From Brevibacterium sp. S111 (GTDB lineage: Bacteria > Actinomycetota > Actinomycetes > Actinomycetales > Brevibacteriaceae): a stretch of 51,574 nt of DNA. The position numbers were made by a program, and so were the translations under genes. Below the pieces are notes generated by a model. It was not told the DNA's origin, ran no database searches, and was given only the letters and a program-made list of their open reading frames with translations. The stretch's first letter is position 1; each line of letters opens with the position of its first letter. The DNA lies in assembly GCF_004745075.1 (NCBI RefSeq), contig NZ_RHFH01000018.1, forward strand, positions 1 to 51,574, read 5' to 3'. Below are positions 34,174 to 43,706 of this stretch, one piece after another.

Positions 34174-35610
34174 TCAGGGGCGCAGCGCCGACCGAGCTGC
34201 GGCGCTGACAGCCAATCTGTGCCCCGACTGGCGCGTATACGGTTCCCCGCTCAGCACCCTGAGCACGTCGAGCGTCGGATTCCATGCCGGAGGCAGACCG
34301 ATCCCGTCTTGGCCGTCTCGCCAGCCGAGGTCGAACATCAGTTCACTGATCCGCTCCCGACGGGCATGAGCAGGTGTCTCACTGCCGATGACCGCGAGGC
34401 TGACCCAGCCGGCGTGCCGATCGGCGTCGGTCCTTCCCAGCGGTAACCGGTCAACGATATGGTGCAGCAGCCTCTGTGAGTCGCGGGCCAGCACCCGAGC
34501 TGATTTCGTCGGCGTCAGGTGCCCCTTGCGCACGGCCACCAGCCCCAGGGCTTTGGCCGTCGCGCGCAGGTTCGCCACCGGAGGAGTCAGATCCTCACGA
34601 TTCGCCTTTCCGATCCACCAGTCCGCAATGCCGGTTCTACGGGCGATCTGTTCGACCAGCGCGGGTTTGAGGTATCCGGCACCCGTCAGGGGCGCTCCGT
34701 CGCCGAGGATATCGAGCAGAATCCGGTACGGCGCAGTCAGCTCGGTTGCTTCGCTGTCACTGAGTTCCGTCGATCCGTGCGAAGCCAGCAGCGCCAGGAC
34801 GGTGCGCAGGCTCTTGGATCCGTGTGTCTTCGCCTGTTCGATCAGGGACGCGAGTTCAGCAGGAACGGGAACGGGTTCAGCGACGGTGGCTGTGAGCAGC
34901 TCATTGGTCTCTGTGAGGTCGAAGACATCAGGATGCCAGCTCTCGGGCAGCCACATCAGTCCGTCTTCGACATCGTCGAAGACCTCAGGACGCAGATCGT
35001 CGCTGAAATCGCTGCGAACCCATTCGGCGAGCTCGAAGTAGCCGCCGACTCCCCCGCAGTCCTCAGGCGGGCAGGCCAACCGGCCCGCGGTGCAGACCGG
35101 AACCGGAGGGGGCTCATCATTGACTTCTTCGACTCGCAGGACATGCGTCCAGCTGTCACCGAAGTCGTAGTCGTACCACAGCCGGTCACCTGCTTCGGCG
35201 ATGACCTGGTCGAGGCGGACGCCGTCTTCGAATGGTCCTTCTTCAGCCTCGCTGCGGTCGAATTCGGTGGCGAATGCCGCAGCAGCAGGACCCGTCCCGG
35301 TTCGGAAACTGTGCAGGTGGCTGTCGGTCCAGCCCATCACGGTTTGGAGAACGTCGTGCAGGCGATCCAGCGTGATGTCTCCAGCGATCTCGAATCTCCT
35401 CCACACCGGAGGCTTGGTGTGGAGGAGGTCCACACGGATGAGGAATCCCCGAACGTTCTCAGGTACCGGGCCGATTGCCGGCTCAGCTCGCACGTTTTCA
35501 CCTTCTCCCCCATCGCGCAGCAGCTGCATGGCCACCTCCGGTGGAACACCGGGGTACAGAGACTCCAACAGTCTCGCAAGATCCGGTGGTTCGAAATCTT
35601 CAGTCGGCAT
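34174..35610 (-). CDS. plasmid pRiA4b ORF-3 family protein
   Basis: 478 aa from ATG 35610, preceded by GGAGG. A family-typical block lies at about residues 55-220: FLIRVDLLHTKPPVWRRFEI, LHDVLQTVMGWTDSHLHSF, LWYDYDFGDSWTHVLRVE, and CTAGRLACPPEDCGGVGGY with paired Cys. A long C-terminal alpha-helical part follows, which many members lack or vary. The fold relates to a plasmid-encoded protein of unknown function, common in chromosomes. Longer readings from 35634 add residues without a ribosome site. Function unknown. Confidence 0.88.
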   Translation of the reverse strand: MPTEDFEPPDLARLLESLYPGVPPEVAMQLLRDGGEGENVRAEPAIGPVPENVRGFLIRVDLLHTKPPVWRRFEIAGDITLDRLHDVLQTVMGWTDSHLHSFRTGTGPAAAAFATEFDRSEAEEGPFEDGVRLDQVIAEAGDRLWYDYDFGDSWTHVLRVEEVNDEPPPVPVCTAGRLACPPEDCGGVGGYFELAEWVRSDFSDDLRPEVFDDVEDGLMWLPESWHPDVFDLTETNELLTATVAEPVPVPAELASLIEQAKTHGSKSLRTVLALLASHGSTELSDSEATELTAPYRILLDILGDGAPLTGAGYLKPALVEQIARRTGIADWWIGKANREDLTPPVANLRATAKALGLVAVRKGHLTPTKSARVLARDSQRLLHHIVDRLPLGRTDADRHAGWVSLAVIGSETPAHARRERISELMFDLGWRDGQDGIGLPPAWNPTLDVLRVLSGEPYTRQSGHRLAVSAAARSALRP

Positions 35611-35797
35611 AGAACCTCCGCAACGGCGCCTCACTGTCGTCAGACTCTACAGCTCTTTCGGACTGTCTGGAGCCAGTGACGAGGCCCATCACGGTGAAGT
35701 GCTGCTCCACTGGCGCTGGGTTTCGGTCTCTGCCCTGATCTTCATCAGATTATGATCCACGTCTCACTCCGTGCCGCAGATGCGTTAGCCTGCCGGT

Positions 35798-36373
35798 ATG
35801 AGCGATGAACAGAAGATCTCTTTCCTTTCCATCCCCGACCGCGATCAGGTTCCCGAGAGCGTCACCAAGCTCTGGGACAAATCGGAAGAGGCGATGGGCT
35901 TTGTGCCCAATGTCTTCCGTGCTCAAGCGCTCAACAGCGACCAGTTCCTCGCCTGGTGGAAGTACTTCAACCTGCTCGTCAACAAAGAGGGATATCTGAG
36001 CAATGCCGAGCGCGAGATGATCGGTGTCGTCGTCAGCGGGATCAACGGCTGCACCTACTGCGCTGTGTCACACGGTGCCGCCCTGCGCGAGTTCTCGCAG
36101 GATCAGCGCACCTCGGATCTGGTTGCGATCAACTGGCGCCAGGCGGATCTCAGCGAGCGTCAGCGCGCCCTGGCCGAGTACGCCGAGGTACTCACCGAGG
36201 CCCCGGGCAGCGTCGACGAGGATGACCTGCTGCCGCTGCGCGAGGCGGGTCTGAGCGATCACGAGATCATGGAGGCCGTTCAGGTCATCGGGATGTTCAA
36301 CATGACGAACCGCGTCTCCAGCGCACTGGGTCTTGTCCCCAACGCGGAGTACCACTCACAGGCACGGACGTAA
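35798..36373 (+). CDS. AhpD-like carboxymuconolactone decarboxylase family protein (peroxidase-related)
   Basis: 191 aa. The redox motif is [13 protein letters not shown] (C-X2-C...H) in an all-helical AhpD-like fold, with the characteristic start [19 protein letters not shown] and the FNMTNRV ending. Proteins of this type are annotated as peroxidase-related enzymes that reduce peroxide or AhpC-like partners through the Cys pair. No AhpC or other partner is nearby. ATG 35798 is clean but its ribosome site is weak. Confidence 0.88.
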   Translation: MSDEQKISFLSIPDRDQVPESVTKLWDKSEEAMGFVPNVFRAQALNSDQFLAWWKYFNLLVNKEGYLSNAEREMIGVVVSGINGCTYCAVSHGAALREFSQDQRTSDLVAINWRQADLSERQRALAEYAEVLTEAPGSVDEDDLLPLREAGLSDHEIMEAVQVIGMFNMTNRVSSALGLVPNAEYHSQART

Positions 36374-36391
36374 GAGTCCTCCGGACCGAGG

Positions 36392-36784
36392 CTAGGGTTT
36401 CCTCGTCCGTTCCGAGACCTCCTGCGATGCCGCTGACGCGGCGTCGTCGGTCGGCTGTTCGGGTAGCTGCCTGATCGAGCGCATCTCACCGGCCCAGAAT
36501 TTCGCGATCCGCTTCCTCTTCGCCGAGTCGTCGCTGAGCAGATCGGCCAGACCCAGACCTCGGGCGAGGTCGAGCGTCGTCTGGATGAAGCGATGCGTGC
36601 GCTCATCGGAGACATCCGCATTGAGGAATCGTACGGCCTGGTCATAGATTCCGCGAGCGAATTTGTCCTCCAGCGGCCTGATCCGTTCCCTCAGGGCCGG
36701 CTCGGACGCCCCGACTGTCCAGATCTGGAGAGCGGCCTTGAACGCCTCGGAGGCATAGAACTCGAGCACTCTCTCGACATGTGA
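36392..36784 (-). pseudogene. C-terminal fragment of a TetR-family regulator
   Basis: HVERVLEFYASEAFKAALQIW, then ALRERIRPLEDKFARGIY and TTLDLARGLGLADLLSDD, is the ligand-binding domain of a TetR regulator. No TetR HTH precedes it. Instead the sequence upstream is the N-terminal part of a MarR protein in another frame, joined near 36785. The reading is open to a TGA at 36392. It is best explained by a deletion that fused two regulator genes. Confidence 0.7.
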
Positions 36785-37077
36785 CCGTGGTCAGGATGTG
36801 GAGCGCGTGTCACGAAGCCCTGTTCGAGCAGCGTTGCCACAGCGGCTGACATCGATTGGGCGGTCACTCCGGCCCGATGTCCGAGCTCCGCACTTGAGAG
36901 GCCGTCGGGATGGCACAGTCCGAGTTGGGCCAGGGCGGCTAATTTGGCGTGATTGAGCGAGAAGTCCTTCAGTCTGCGTTCGAGTCGCTGCGAAAGGGCA
37001 TTGCTGACCCTGCGCATGAGATACGGCAGTCGTTGGCCGAAATCGTCAGGCATCGTCCTCGACCCTCGCCTGGCCAT
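36785..37077 (-). pseudogene. N-terminal fragment of a MarR-family regulator
   Basis: From ATG 37077 or 37053 the frame reads LPYLMRRVSNALSQRLERRL, AALAQLGLCHPDGLSSAELG, and HRAGVTAQSMSAAVATLLEQ with GFVTRAPHPDHGH. This is the winged-helix core of MarR up to the wing. The expected continuation is absent; the frame shifts into Arg/Pro-rich nonsense exactly where TetR homology begins in another frame. It may still produce a truncated DNA-binding protein of ~130 aa. Confidence 0.65.
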
Positions 37078-37256
37078 GGTCGTCGGCGGCAGGTGAGGCC
37101 TCAGCATATCCGCTGCCTTATATGTTGCCTGAATGATTTGTGTGCGCACCGTCCATCCGGAATCCGACTCCAAGGAACATACCCACGGCGGACGCTTTCG
37201 TCCGAATGCATCGAATCTTTGTCGATCTTAGCGTCTCGCATACACGATGAATCTTA

Positions 37257-37280
37257 TTAGCGGAATATTCCATCCGCTTA
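37257..37280. promoter_or_regulatory. inverted repeat upstream of the NmrA gene
   Basis: TTAGCGGA and TCCGCTTA form an 8-bp inverted repeat with one mismatch around ATATTCCA. It lies ~60 bases before the NmrA start, in the spacer divergent from the broken MarR gene. It is a candidate operator for the original MarR or for the TetR protein encoded downstream. Confidence 0.45.
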
Positions 37281-37342
37281 GGACGTTGGCCCGTCTAAGC
37301 CCGGAGGAGCCGGGGAAGCAGACGAAGAAGGAGGGGATCTTG

Positions 37343-38218
37343 ATGATCACCACGAATGGATCGACCAGAAGCGACGCCCCGGTGGTCGTTGTCGGTGCCA
37401 CCGGACGACAGGGCAACGCCGTCGTCTCGGCGCTGCTCGAACGAGGACAGAGAGTGCGCGCGCTCGTCCGCGACCACACTGCGGAGCGCGCACAATCGCT
37501 TGCCCGCGCCGGTGCCGAGCTCGTCACCGCCGACCTCAATGATTCGGACACGCTCATCGAAGCTCTGCGCGGTGCGCCCCGGGTCTTTGCGATGACGACT
37601 TTCACCGGCCCGGACGGGCCGGACGGAGAGGTCAGGCACGGACAGATCCTCACAGACGCGATGCGCAACGCCGGTGTCGACCACGTGGTCTTCAGTTCGG
37701 TCGGCGGAGCCGAACGTGCCACAGGGGTCCCCCACTTCGAGAGCAAACGACGCGTCGAAGAATTCTTCGAAGCTTCGGGCCTGCGCACGACGTTCGTCCG
37801 GCCCACGTTCTTCATGGACAACTTCACGACCTTTTCCCAACCCGTCATGGAGGAGGGCACCCTTGTTGTCCGCCTGCCGTTGCCCGAGGGGATACCTCTG
37901 CAGATGGTCTCGGTGCGCGACATCGGTCAAGTCGCCGCTGCTGCTCTCATCGATCCCAACAGCGTCCCGGGTGGGGCGGTCGAGATCGCCGGAGACGAAC
38001 TGACCGGCGAGCAGATCGCGTCCGCGTTCTCCACCGCGTGGGCCGTTCCTGCCCGCTACGAAGCCGTTCCGGTCGAGGTGCTCGGCGACGATGATCAGGA
38101 GAAGATGTTCACGTGGTTCAGTCGGCTTCCGGCGTATCGGGCCGACTGGACGCTGACTCGGCAGCTCGTGCCCGATGTGCAGGATCTGCGCACCTGGCTG
38201 AAAGGGCAGGAAGCGTGA
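37343..38218 (+). CDS. NmrA/atypical-SDR family NAD(P)-binding protein
   Basis: 291 aa. VVVVGATGRQGNAVVSALLERG is the Rossmann G-X-X-G-X-X-G motif. ADLNDSDTLIEAL, VFSSVGGAER and HFESKRRVEEFFEASGLRTTFVRPTFFMDNF follow the NmrA-like/QorB pattern, in which the catalytic Tyr of classic SDRs is absent. Roles range from redox sensing to quinone reduction. ATG 37343 is preceded by AAGGAGGGG. The stop overlaps the start of the TetR gene (GTGA), so they form an operon. Confidence 0.9.
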   Translation: MITTNGSTRSDAPVVVVGATGRQGNAVVSALLERGQRVRALVRDHTAERAQSLARAGAELVTADLNDSDTLIEALRGAPRVFAMTTFTGPDGPDGEVRHGQILTDAMRNAGVDHVVFSSVGGAERATGVPHFESKRRVEEFFEASGLRTTFVRPTFFMDNFTTFSQPVMEEGTLVVRLPLPEGIPLQMVSVRDIGQVAAAALIDPNSVPGGAVEIAGDELTGEQIASAFSTAWAVPARYEAVPVEVLGDDDQEKMFTWFSRLPAYRADWTLTRQLVPDVQDLRTWLKGQEA

Positions 38219-38862
38219 TCGCTTGCGATGCTGCCGACCGCAGTGCCGGTTCCTCTGCGGAGCGACGACCGCCGTCGCGCAGTGATGCGGTGGCCAACCA
38301 GGAACGTCTTCTGGCAGCGGCCGTCGCTGCGATGCTGCGAGAAGGACGCCAGGTGCCGATGGCGTCGATTGCTCGAGACGCGGGAGTGGGCGTCGGCACG
38401 CTCTATCGCAACTACCCGACCCGCGAGGCGCTCCTGGCGGCGCTGACCCAACGATCCTTCGAACTGGTTCACACCATCGTCGAGGACGTCCTCGCCTCCG
38501 CGGGTCCGGCAATCGCTGGGGTGGAGGAATTTCTCTTGCGCACCATCGCCCATCGCGACCAACTCGTCCTTCCGCTGCATGGAGGGCCGGTGGCAGTCAG
38601 CCACGAAGCGCAGGAGTTGCGAGCACAGATCTCCGCCGACATTGGCCGGATCCTCGAGCGCGGCCGCTGTGATCGCACCATCCGCGCCGACGTCACCAGC
38701 GATGACGTGATCTTCTTCGGGGCGCTGCTGGCGCAGCCGCTTTCGGACGATGAGTCTTGGATGGGAATGAATCTGATCCGCCAAGCCCGCGTCTTCCTCT
38801 CGGGATTGGCGCCGTCGGCTCCCGAATTGGACGATGCGACTTCGGAACTCTTCGGCTCCTGA
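38215..38862 (+). CDS. TetR-family regulator
   Basis: 215 aa from GTG 38215, which overlaps the NmrA stop by four bases and follows AGGAAGC. HTH: LLAAAVAAMLREGRQVPMASIARDAGVGVGTLYRNYPTREAL. The C-terminal domain is helical with PLHGGPVAVSHEAQELRAQI, as in the short TetR class that regulates SDR or NmrA genes. It probably controls this operon, possibly through the inverted repeat at 37257. Confidence 0.9.
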   Translation: MIACDAADRSAGSSAERRPPSRSDAVANQERLLAAAVAAMLREGRQVPMASIARDAGVGVGTLYRNYPTREALLAALTQRSFELVHTIVEDVLASAGPAIAGVEEFLLRTIAHRDQLVLPLHGGPVAVSHEAQELRAQISADIGRILERGRCDRTIRADVTSDDVIFFGALLAQPLSDDESWMGMNLIRQARVFLSGLAPSAPELDDATSELFGS

Positions 38863-39081
38863 GCCGCAACAGCTTCCGAGGACGGCGCCGGAGTTTGGTT
38901 TCTGTTCCCCGAGCTGTCCGGGTTCGACGGGGCTGGTCGTGGGTCCGAGGTGGCACGCACCCGACCGCGCGTGTCACACTACATAGGCAATTGCCATTTC
39001 AATGATCGCTCGCTCATCGAGTGATCCGCCCGATGACGACAGCCTCCCCCGGGAGCGCGGAGGAACCGAAGGAGCGACCCC

Positions 39082-39849
39082 ATGACAGAGACGCCGGGGC
39101 TGACAGGCCATTGGGACATCGATCCCGCCCATTCTCGACTGGGCTTCTCCACCCGTCACGCGATGGTCTCGCGTGTGCGCGGAGCGTTCAACGACGTGAC
39201 CGGCTCGGCCGACATCGCCGAGGACCTCTCGGACTCGACCGCCACGGTCGTCATCAAAACCGCGAGCGTCGACACCCGCAGCACCGACCGCGACAACCAC
39301 CTGCGTTCGGCGGACTTCTTCGACGTCGAGACCTACCCGGAGATCCGGTTCGTCTCCTCGGCCATCGACGAGGTGGACGAAGGCTCCTACATCGTCACCG
39401 GTGATCTGACGATCCGTGACATGACGAAGACCGTGTCGATCCCGCTCGAGCTCATCGGCATCGAGTCCGATCCCTTCGGCAACCTGCGCGCCGGCCTCGA
39501 GGGCACCCGCCGCATCGATCGCAAGGACTGGGGCGTGACGTGGAATACGAAACTCGATTCCGGCGGCGTGCTCGTCAGCGACAAGCTCACCTTGGAGTTC
39601 GAGCTCTCCCTCATCAAGAAGGTCGACAGCGAGGACGCGGCCCCCGCCGAATCCGCGGAGACCACCGCCCAGGACGAGGCTCCCACCCCGGAGCCGGAAC
39701 CCGTCACCGAGGCGGCTCCCGCCACCGAGGCCTTCCCTCCCCCGCCGCTGGTCAAGCCGGCCGAGCAGTCGGCCGAGAAGCCGGCCGAACCGAAACCCGA
39801 GTCCCCGTCGTCCGGCAAACCGCTCGGCAAGCTCTTCGGCCTCCGCTGA
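39082..39849 (+). CDS. YceI-family protein with proline/glutamate-rich tail
   Basis: 255 aa. The YceI beta-barrel spans about residues 8-182: WDIDPAHSRLGFSTRHAMVS, VRGAFNDVTGSADI, and DLTIRDMTKTVSIPLELIG with DRKDWGVTWN. Family members bind polyisoprenoid-type lipids; several are periplasmic but this one has no signal peptide. An Ala/Pro/Glu-rich tail of ~70 residues ending GKPLGKLFGLR is an addition to the usual length. AAGGAG precedes the ATG. It appears to be monocistronic. Confidence 0.9.
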   Translation: MTETPGLTGHWDIDPAHSRLGFSTRHAMVSRVRGAFNDVTGSADIAEDLSDSTATVVIKTASVDTRSTDRDNHLRSADFFDVETYPEIRFVSSAIDEVDEGSYIVTGDLTIRDMTKTVSIPLELIGIESDPFGNLRAGLEGTRRIDRKDWGVTWNTKLDSGGVLVSDKLTLEFELSLIKKVDSEDAAPAESAETTAQDEAPTPEPEPVTEAAPATEAFPPPPLVKPAEQSAEKPAEPKPESPSSGKPLGKLFGLR

Positions 39850-39977
39850 GCACACACTGCGACGCGGTCAGGACGAACACCGCACCACTCACTCTGACCG
39901 CGTCGGACGGCACCTCCAAGCGCTATGCCGCAGACCACGCAGGCCGTTATCACGCAGTCCTGAAGGGGCCCCTCGCC

Positions 39978-39996
39978 CAGTCCGAATTTCGGACTG
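39978..39996. promoter_or_regulatory. short perfect inverted repeat upstream of DUF885 gene
   Basis: CAGTCCGA-ATT-TCGGACTG, an 8-bp perfect inverted repeat, lies 45 bases before the DUF885 start. It could be an operator or a weak terminator for the YceI gene. Confidence 0.4.
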
Positions 39997-40040
39997 CGAT
40001 CAGCACGGCGAGCTTTTCAGTTCGTGGATAGAGTCTCCTC

Positions 40041-41759
40041 ATGACTTCCCATACCTCCCGCAGAACCTCGTCTACCTCCCGCAGAACCCCGTCAGCCGTC
40101 GACGCTATCGCCGATGCCTACTTCGACGAACTGTGTGTCCTCTCGCCATCGATCTCGCTGTTCCTCGGAACGGAGAACCCGCACGGTTTCGATGACTACT
40201 CTCCCGACGGGCTGAAGGCCGCGGATGAACTCCGTACACGCACCCTTGCCGACATCGATGCTGCAGAGGCTGAGGCTTCTGCAGAAGGCACCCTGGACGA
40301 GACCGATCTCGTCACCATCGATGCGATGCGCGAGCGGCTCGGCATCGCCTCCGAACTTTTCGAGGCGGGCCTGCAGCACACGGTCCTCAACGTCATCGAA
40401 ACTCCCCTGCAGCAGATGCGCGATATCTTCGATCTCCTGCCCACCGACACGGCGGCCGGCTGGGAGACGATCTCAGCCACTCTGGCCGCACTCCCCCGGT
40501 CGATCGCCGGATACCAGGAATCATTGCGCTACGCCCGCGATGAATTGCATCGTGTGCCGGCCCGCCTGCAGATCGAACGCATCGCCGCTCAGGCCGATGC
40601 GCTGTCCGGAGCCCAGAACCGCTTCAGCTCACTCGTCGCCCGGGCCGAAGCGACCGTTGCCGACTCCCTCAGCAGCGAACTCACCTCCCATGCCGAAGCG
40701 GCGCGTGCCGGGTTCAGCGATCTCGCCCGGTTCCTGCGAACGAAGCTGGCCGATCACGCACCGGAGACCGAGGCCTGCGGTTCCGAGGACTATGCCCTGC
40801 ACTCACGGGAGTTCCTCGGCGCCGAGGTAGATCTCGAGGAGACCTATGAGTGGGCTCTCGACCAACTCAGTTCGATCGATGCAGAGCAGCGACGAATCGC
40901 CGACCGCATCGAACCAGGGGCCGAGCTCTTCGACGTCATGGCCCGACTCGACAAGGATCCGCAGCGGGCACTGCACGGCACCACGGCCCTGCAGGAGTGG
41001 ATGCAGGGTGTCGCTGATGAGGCGATCACTGAGCTGGGCAAGACCCATTTCGACATCCCGGAACCGCTGCGGACCATCGAGTGCATGATCGCCCCCTCGG
41101 CCACCGGCGCGGTCTACTACTCTCAACCCAGCGAGGACTTCAGCCGTCCGGGCAGGATGTGGTGGTCAGTGCCCGAGGGCGTGACCGAATTCGCGACCTG
41201 GCAGGAGAAGACGACGGTCTACCACGAGGGTGTGCCGGGCCATCACCTTCAGATGGGGCAGGCATCCTATCTCGCCGATTCGCTGAATAAATGGCGCCGG
41301 CACGTCTGCTGGGTCTCCGGCCACGGCGAGGGCTGGGCCCTCTACGCCGAACGGCTCATGGCCGAACTCGGATTCCTGGACGAACCCGGTGATTATCTGG
41401 GCATGCTTGACTCTCAGCGGCTGCGCACATCCAGGGTGATCGTCGACATCGGCTTCCACCTCGGTCTCAATGCCCCTGCCCACCTCGGCGGAGGGGTCTG
41501 GGACCGCGCCAAAGCGTGGGACTTCCTCACTCAGAACGTCGCCATGGAACGGACTTTCCTTGCCTTCGAGCTCGACCGCTACCTCGGCTGGCCTGGACAG
41601 GCTCCAAGCTACAAGATCGGCCAGCGCCTTTGGGAGGACATCAGAGACGAATCCCACGCCGCTGCAGGCGCGGGATTCGATCTCAAGGAATTCCACAGCC
41701 GGGCGCTCAACCTCGGGTCGATCGGGCTCGACCCGCTCCGGCGGGCCCTGTTGCGCTGA
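40041..41759 (+). CDS. DUF885 zinc metallopeptidase-like protein
   Basis: 572 aa. The HEGVPGHH motif near residue 400 is an HEXXH-like zinc site with E/H spacing typical of DUF885, followed by SGHGEGWALYAERLMAE, which supplies the third ligand Glu and a conserved Tyr. No signal peptide is evident; the N-terminus repeats SRRTSSTSRRTP, a likely disordered basic head. Family members are predicted peptidases, some with carboxypeptidase-like activity. The start ATG 40041 lacks a clear ribosome site. A strong terminator follows. Confidence 0.88.
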   Translation: MTSHTSRRTSSTSRRTPSAVDAIADAYFDELCVLSPSISLFLGTENPHGFDDYSPDGLKAADELRTRTLADIDAAEAEASAEGTLDETDLVTIDAMRERLGIASELFEAGLQHTVLNVIETPLQQMRDIFDLLPTDTAAGWETISATLAALPRSIAGYQESLRYARDELHRVPARLQIERIAAQADALSGAQNRFSSLVARAEATVADSLSSELTSHAEAARAGFSDLARFLRTKLADHAPETEACGSEDYALHSREFLGAEVDLEETYEWALDQLSSIDAEQRRIADRIEPGAELFDVMARLDKDPQRALHGTTALQEWMQGVADEAITELGKTHFDIPEPLRTIECMIAPSATGAVYYSQPSEDFSRPGRMWWSVPEGVTEFATWQEKTTVYHEGVPGHHLQMGQASYLADSLNKWRRHVCWVSGHGEGWALYAERLMAELGFLDEPGDYLGMLDSQRLRTSRVIVDIGFHLGLNAPAHLGGGVWDRAKAWDFLTQNVAMERTFLAFELDRYLGWPGQAPSYKIGQRLWEDIRDESHAAAGAGFDLKEFHSRALNLGSIGLDPLRRALLR

Positions 41760-41769
41760 TGCCCGTGCC

Positions 41770-41807
41770 GAGACCTGCTGCGCAAATATTCCCGCGCAGC
41801 AGGTCTC
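41770..41807. terminator. strong hairpin terminator between converging genes
   Basis: GAGACCTGCTGCGC and GCGCAGCAGGTCTC pair perfectly over 14 bases around AAATATTCCC. It serves the DUF885 gene and the converging solute-binding gene. Confidence 0.85.
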
Positions 41808-41828
41808 ACACGCCAGGGCAACACGAAC

Positions 41829-43634
41829 TCAGTTCGTCTCCCACTCCCAGTAGTTCCAGAACATCGAGGGATCCAGCGTCGTCGTCGACACGTTCGAGAC
41901 CTTGTCCCCATAGATCGTCAGAGACGGATGTTGGAAGAGCGGCAGACCGAAGGCATCACCGACGAGCTGCTTCTCAACGTCCCCGGCCAAAGAAGCCTGC
42001 TTGTCCGGGTCGATGGTCACCAGCATCTCATCGAGCGTCTTCGTCAGATCCTTGTTGAAGTACCCGCTGTAATTGTTCAGCGCACCCTTGCGATAGTAGG
42101 AGTCCGACTCCGTCACCGCCGTCGTGCTCAGCGCCCATCCGAACAGCGAGGCATCATAGGTTCCGTCGCCGAGGCGGGTCCCCCAGTTGACATCACCGGC
42201 GTCTTCGACCTCGAAGCCGGCCTTCTCCGCTGATTCCTTGATCAGCGAGAAAAGCTGGGATCGCCTGGCATTCGTGTTGTCGTAGAGGAAGCGCACGCTC
42301 GGTGCCTCGGCACCGGCTTCGTCCAGGAGCTTCTTCGCTCCGTCGATGTCGACCTCGTCATAGTCCGTGATTCCGGACTCGGCGACGATTTCGTCGTACA
42401 GCGGGGAGTCAGGAGCCTGGTTGAACGAATCGCGGACCTCGGCCTCTTCGTTGAGAGGTTTGATGAGGCGGTCGATGATCTCCTGGCGCGGCAGTGTCTT
42501 GAGGAACGCCTGACGGACTTTGAGTGCCGCCTCTTCGTCGCCGCCATAGGAGGCCGGGTCGAAGGGGCCGTTGTTGTCGAACGTGAGGTCGACGTGTTCG
42601 AAGGTGGCGTCCTCGCCGGGCAGAATCGACACATCCTCGAGCTTCTCCGCCGCGGACAGGACATCGGCCGTCGACTGCGGCTGAGTCAGGTCGACTTCGC
42701 CGTTCTCGATCGCCTGAACCATCGCCATCGGGTCACCGTTGTAGCGGATCGTCACGGTGTCGATCTTGGGTTCGACCGCCCCGGTGTAGTCCTCGTCGCG
42801 AGACAGCGTCAGATACTGTCCCTCTTCGAAGGCGGTGATCTCGTAGGGCCCGTTGTGGACAAGGAGGTCCTTGTTCTCCGGCATCGCGGTGAAGTCGAAA
42901 CCGGTGTTCCAGAAGTTCGAGATCTTCGACAGGGCAGCCTTGTCGTTGGATTTGATCGCGTCGAGGACCGCGGCCTTGCCCTCCTGCGGGTCCTTGGTGT
43001 CCAGAGCATTCTTGGCCACGATATGCGCAGGCACTCCGGAACCGTAGGCTCCGAGCCCGAATTCGGTCTCCCAGTCGGCGAAGGGCTTCGAATACGTGAA
43101 CGTCAGGGATTTGCCGTTCTCGCTGATCTCCGGGAAGTCTTCGATCAGTGGAGCACCCACTGCCGAGGAGTCGAAGAAGACCGTTCCTTCGGGATTGTCT
43201 TTGAGCGTGCCTTCATCATCTCGATTGTCATCAACCGTGTTGAAGTGCTGGGATCGTGCCGCCCAGGTCAGAGCGAGGTCTGCTGCATCGACCGGTGTGC
43301 CGTCCGACCAGTTCGCGTCCTCGTCGAACGTGTACTTGACCTTCAGCGGATCGTCGGAAACTTTCTCCACCGTTCCCAACGCACCCTCGTGCAGTTCGAG
43401 CTTATCGTCGTAGTACTTGAAATTGTCATTGCTCATGTAAGCGACGATGGTGTTGGCCACAGCGTTGCCGTCCATCGTCATGTCATTCATCGATCGGAAC
43501 GCTTCGTTCCATCCGATGTTGAGCACCGACCCCCTGCCGCCCGAGGAGTCGTCGCCGCCCCCAGGCGGCGTACATCCGGTTATGACGATCGCCGTGGCGG
43601 CGGCGAGACTTCCTGCGATGAAATGCTTCTTCAC
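41829..43634 (-). CDS. family-5 extracellular solute-binding lipoprotein (oligopeptide type)
   Basis: 601 aa. The signal peptide ends in lipobox VITGC, followed by a Gly/Asp/Ser-rich linker. The SBP_bac_5 fold is marked by YTFDEDANWSDGTPVDAADLALTW, LRVRQAFL-like ALKVRQAFLKTLPRQEI, and LPLFQHPSLTIYGDKV near the end. It would bind peptides, nickel complexes or sugars outside the membrane. GTG 43634 follows AGAGGAC. No permease or ATPase of the Opp/Dpp type is adjacent, so it must work with transporter parts encoded elsewhere. Confidence 0.92.
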   Translation of the reverse strand: MKKHFIAGSLAAATAIVITGCTPPGGGDDSSGGRGSVLNIGWNEAFRSMNDMTMDGNAVANTIVAYMSNDNFKYYDDKLELHEGALGTVEKVSDDPLKVKYTFDEDANWSDGTPVDAADLALTWAARSQHFNTVDDNRDDEGTLKDNPEGTVFFDSSAVGAPLIEDFPEISENGKSLTFTYSKPFADWETEFGLGAYGSGVPAHIVAKNALDTKDPQEGKAAVLDAIKSNDKAALSKISNFWNTGFDFTAMPENKDLLVHNGPYEITAFEEGQYLTLSRDEDYTGAVEPKIDTVTIRYNGDPMAMVQAIENGEVDLTQPQSTADVLSAAEKLEDVSILPGEDATFEHVDLTFDNNGPFDPASYGGDEEAALKVRQAFLKTLPRQEIIDRLIKPLNEEAEVRDSFNQAPDSPLYDEIVAESGITDYDEVDIDGAKKLLDEAGAEAPSVRFLYDNTNARRSQLFSLIKESAEKAGFEVEDAGDVNWGTRLGDGTYDASLFGWALSTTAVTESDSYYRKGALNNYSGYFNKDLTKTLDEMLVTIDPDKQASLAGDVEKQLVGDAFGLPLFQHPSLTIYGDKVSNVSTTTLDPSMFWNYWEWETN

Positions 43635-43684
43635 ATTGTCCTCTGTTTCGTTGTGATCTTCTGTGGGTGGAGCAGATCTGATGT

Positions 43685-43701
43685 GCCGCAGTCCCTGCGG
43701 C
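43685..43701 (-). terminator. short hairpin at the end of the ABC operon
   Basis: GCCGCAG-TCC-CTGCGGC is a perfect 7-bp stem with a 3-base loop, five bases after the last permease stop. It also lies upstream of the solute-binding gene. Confidence 0.6.
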
Positions 43702-43706
43702 TGTCC

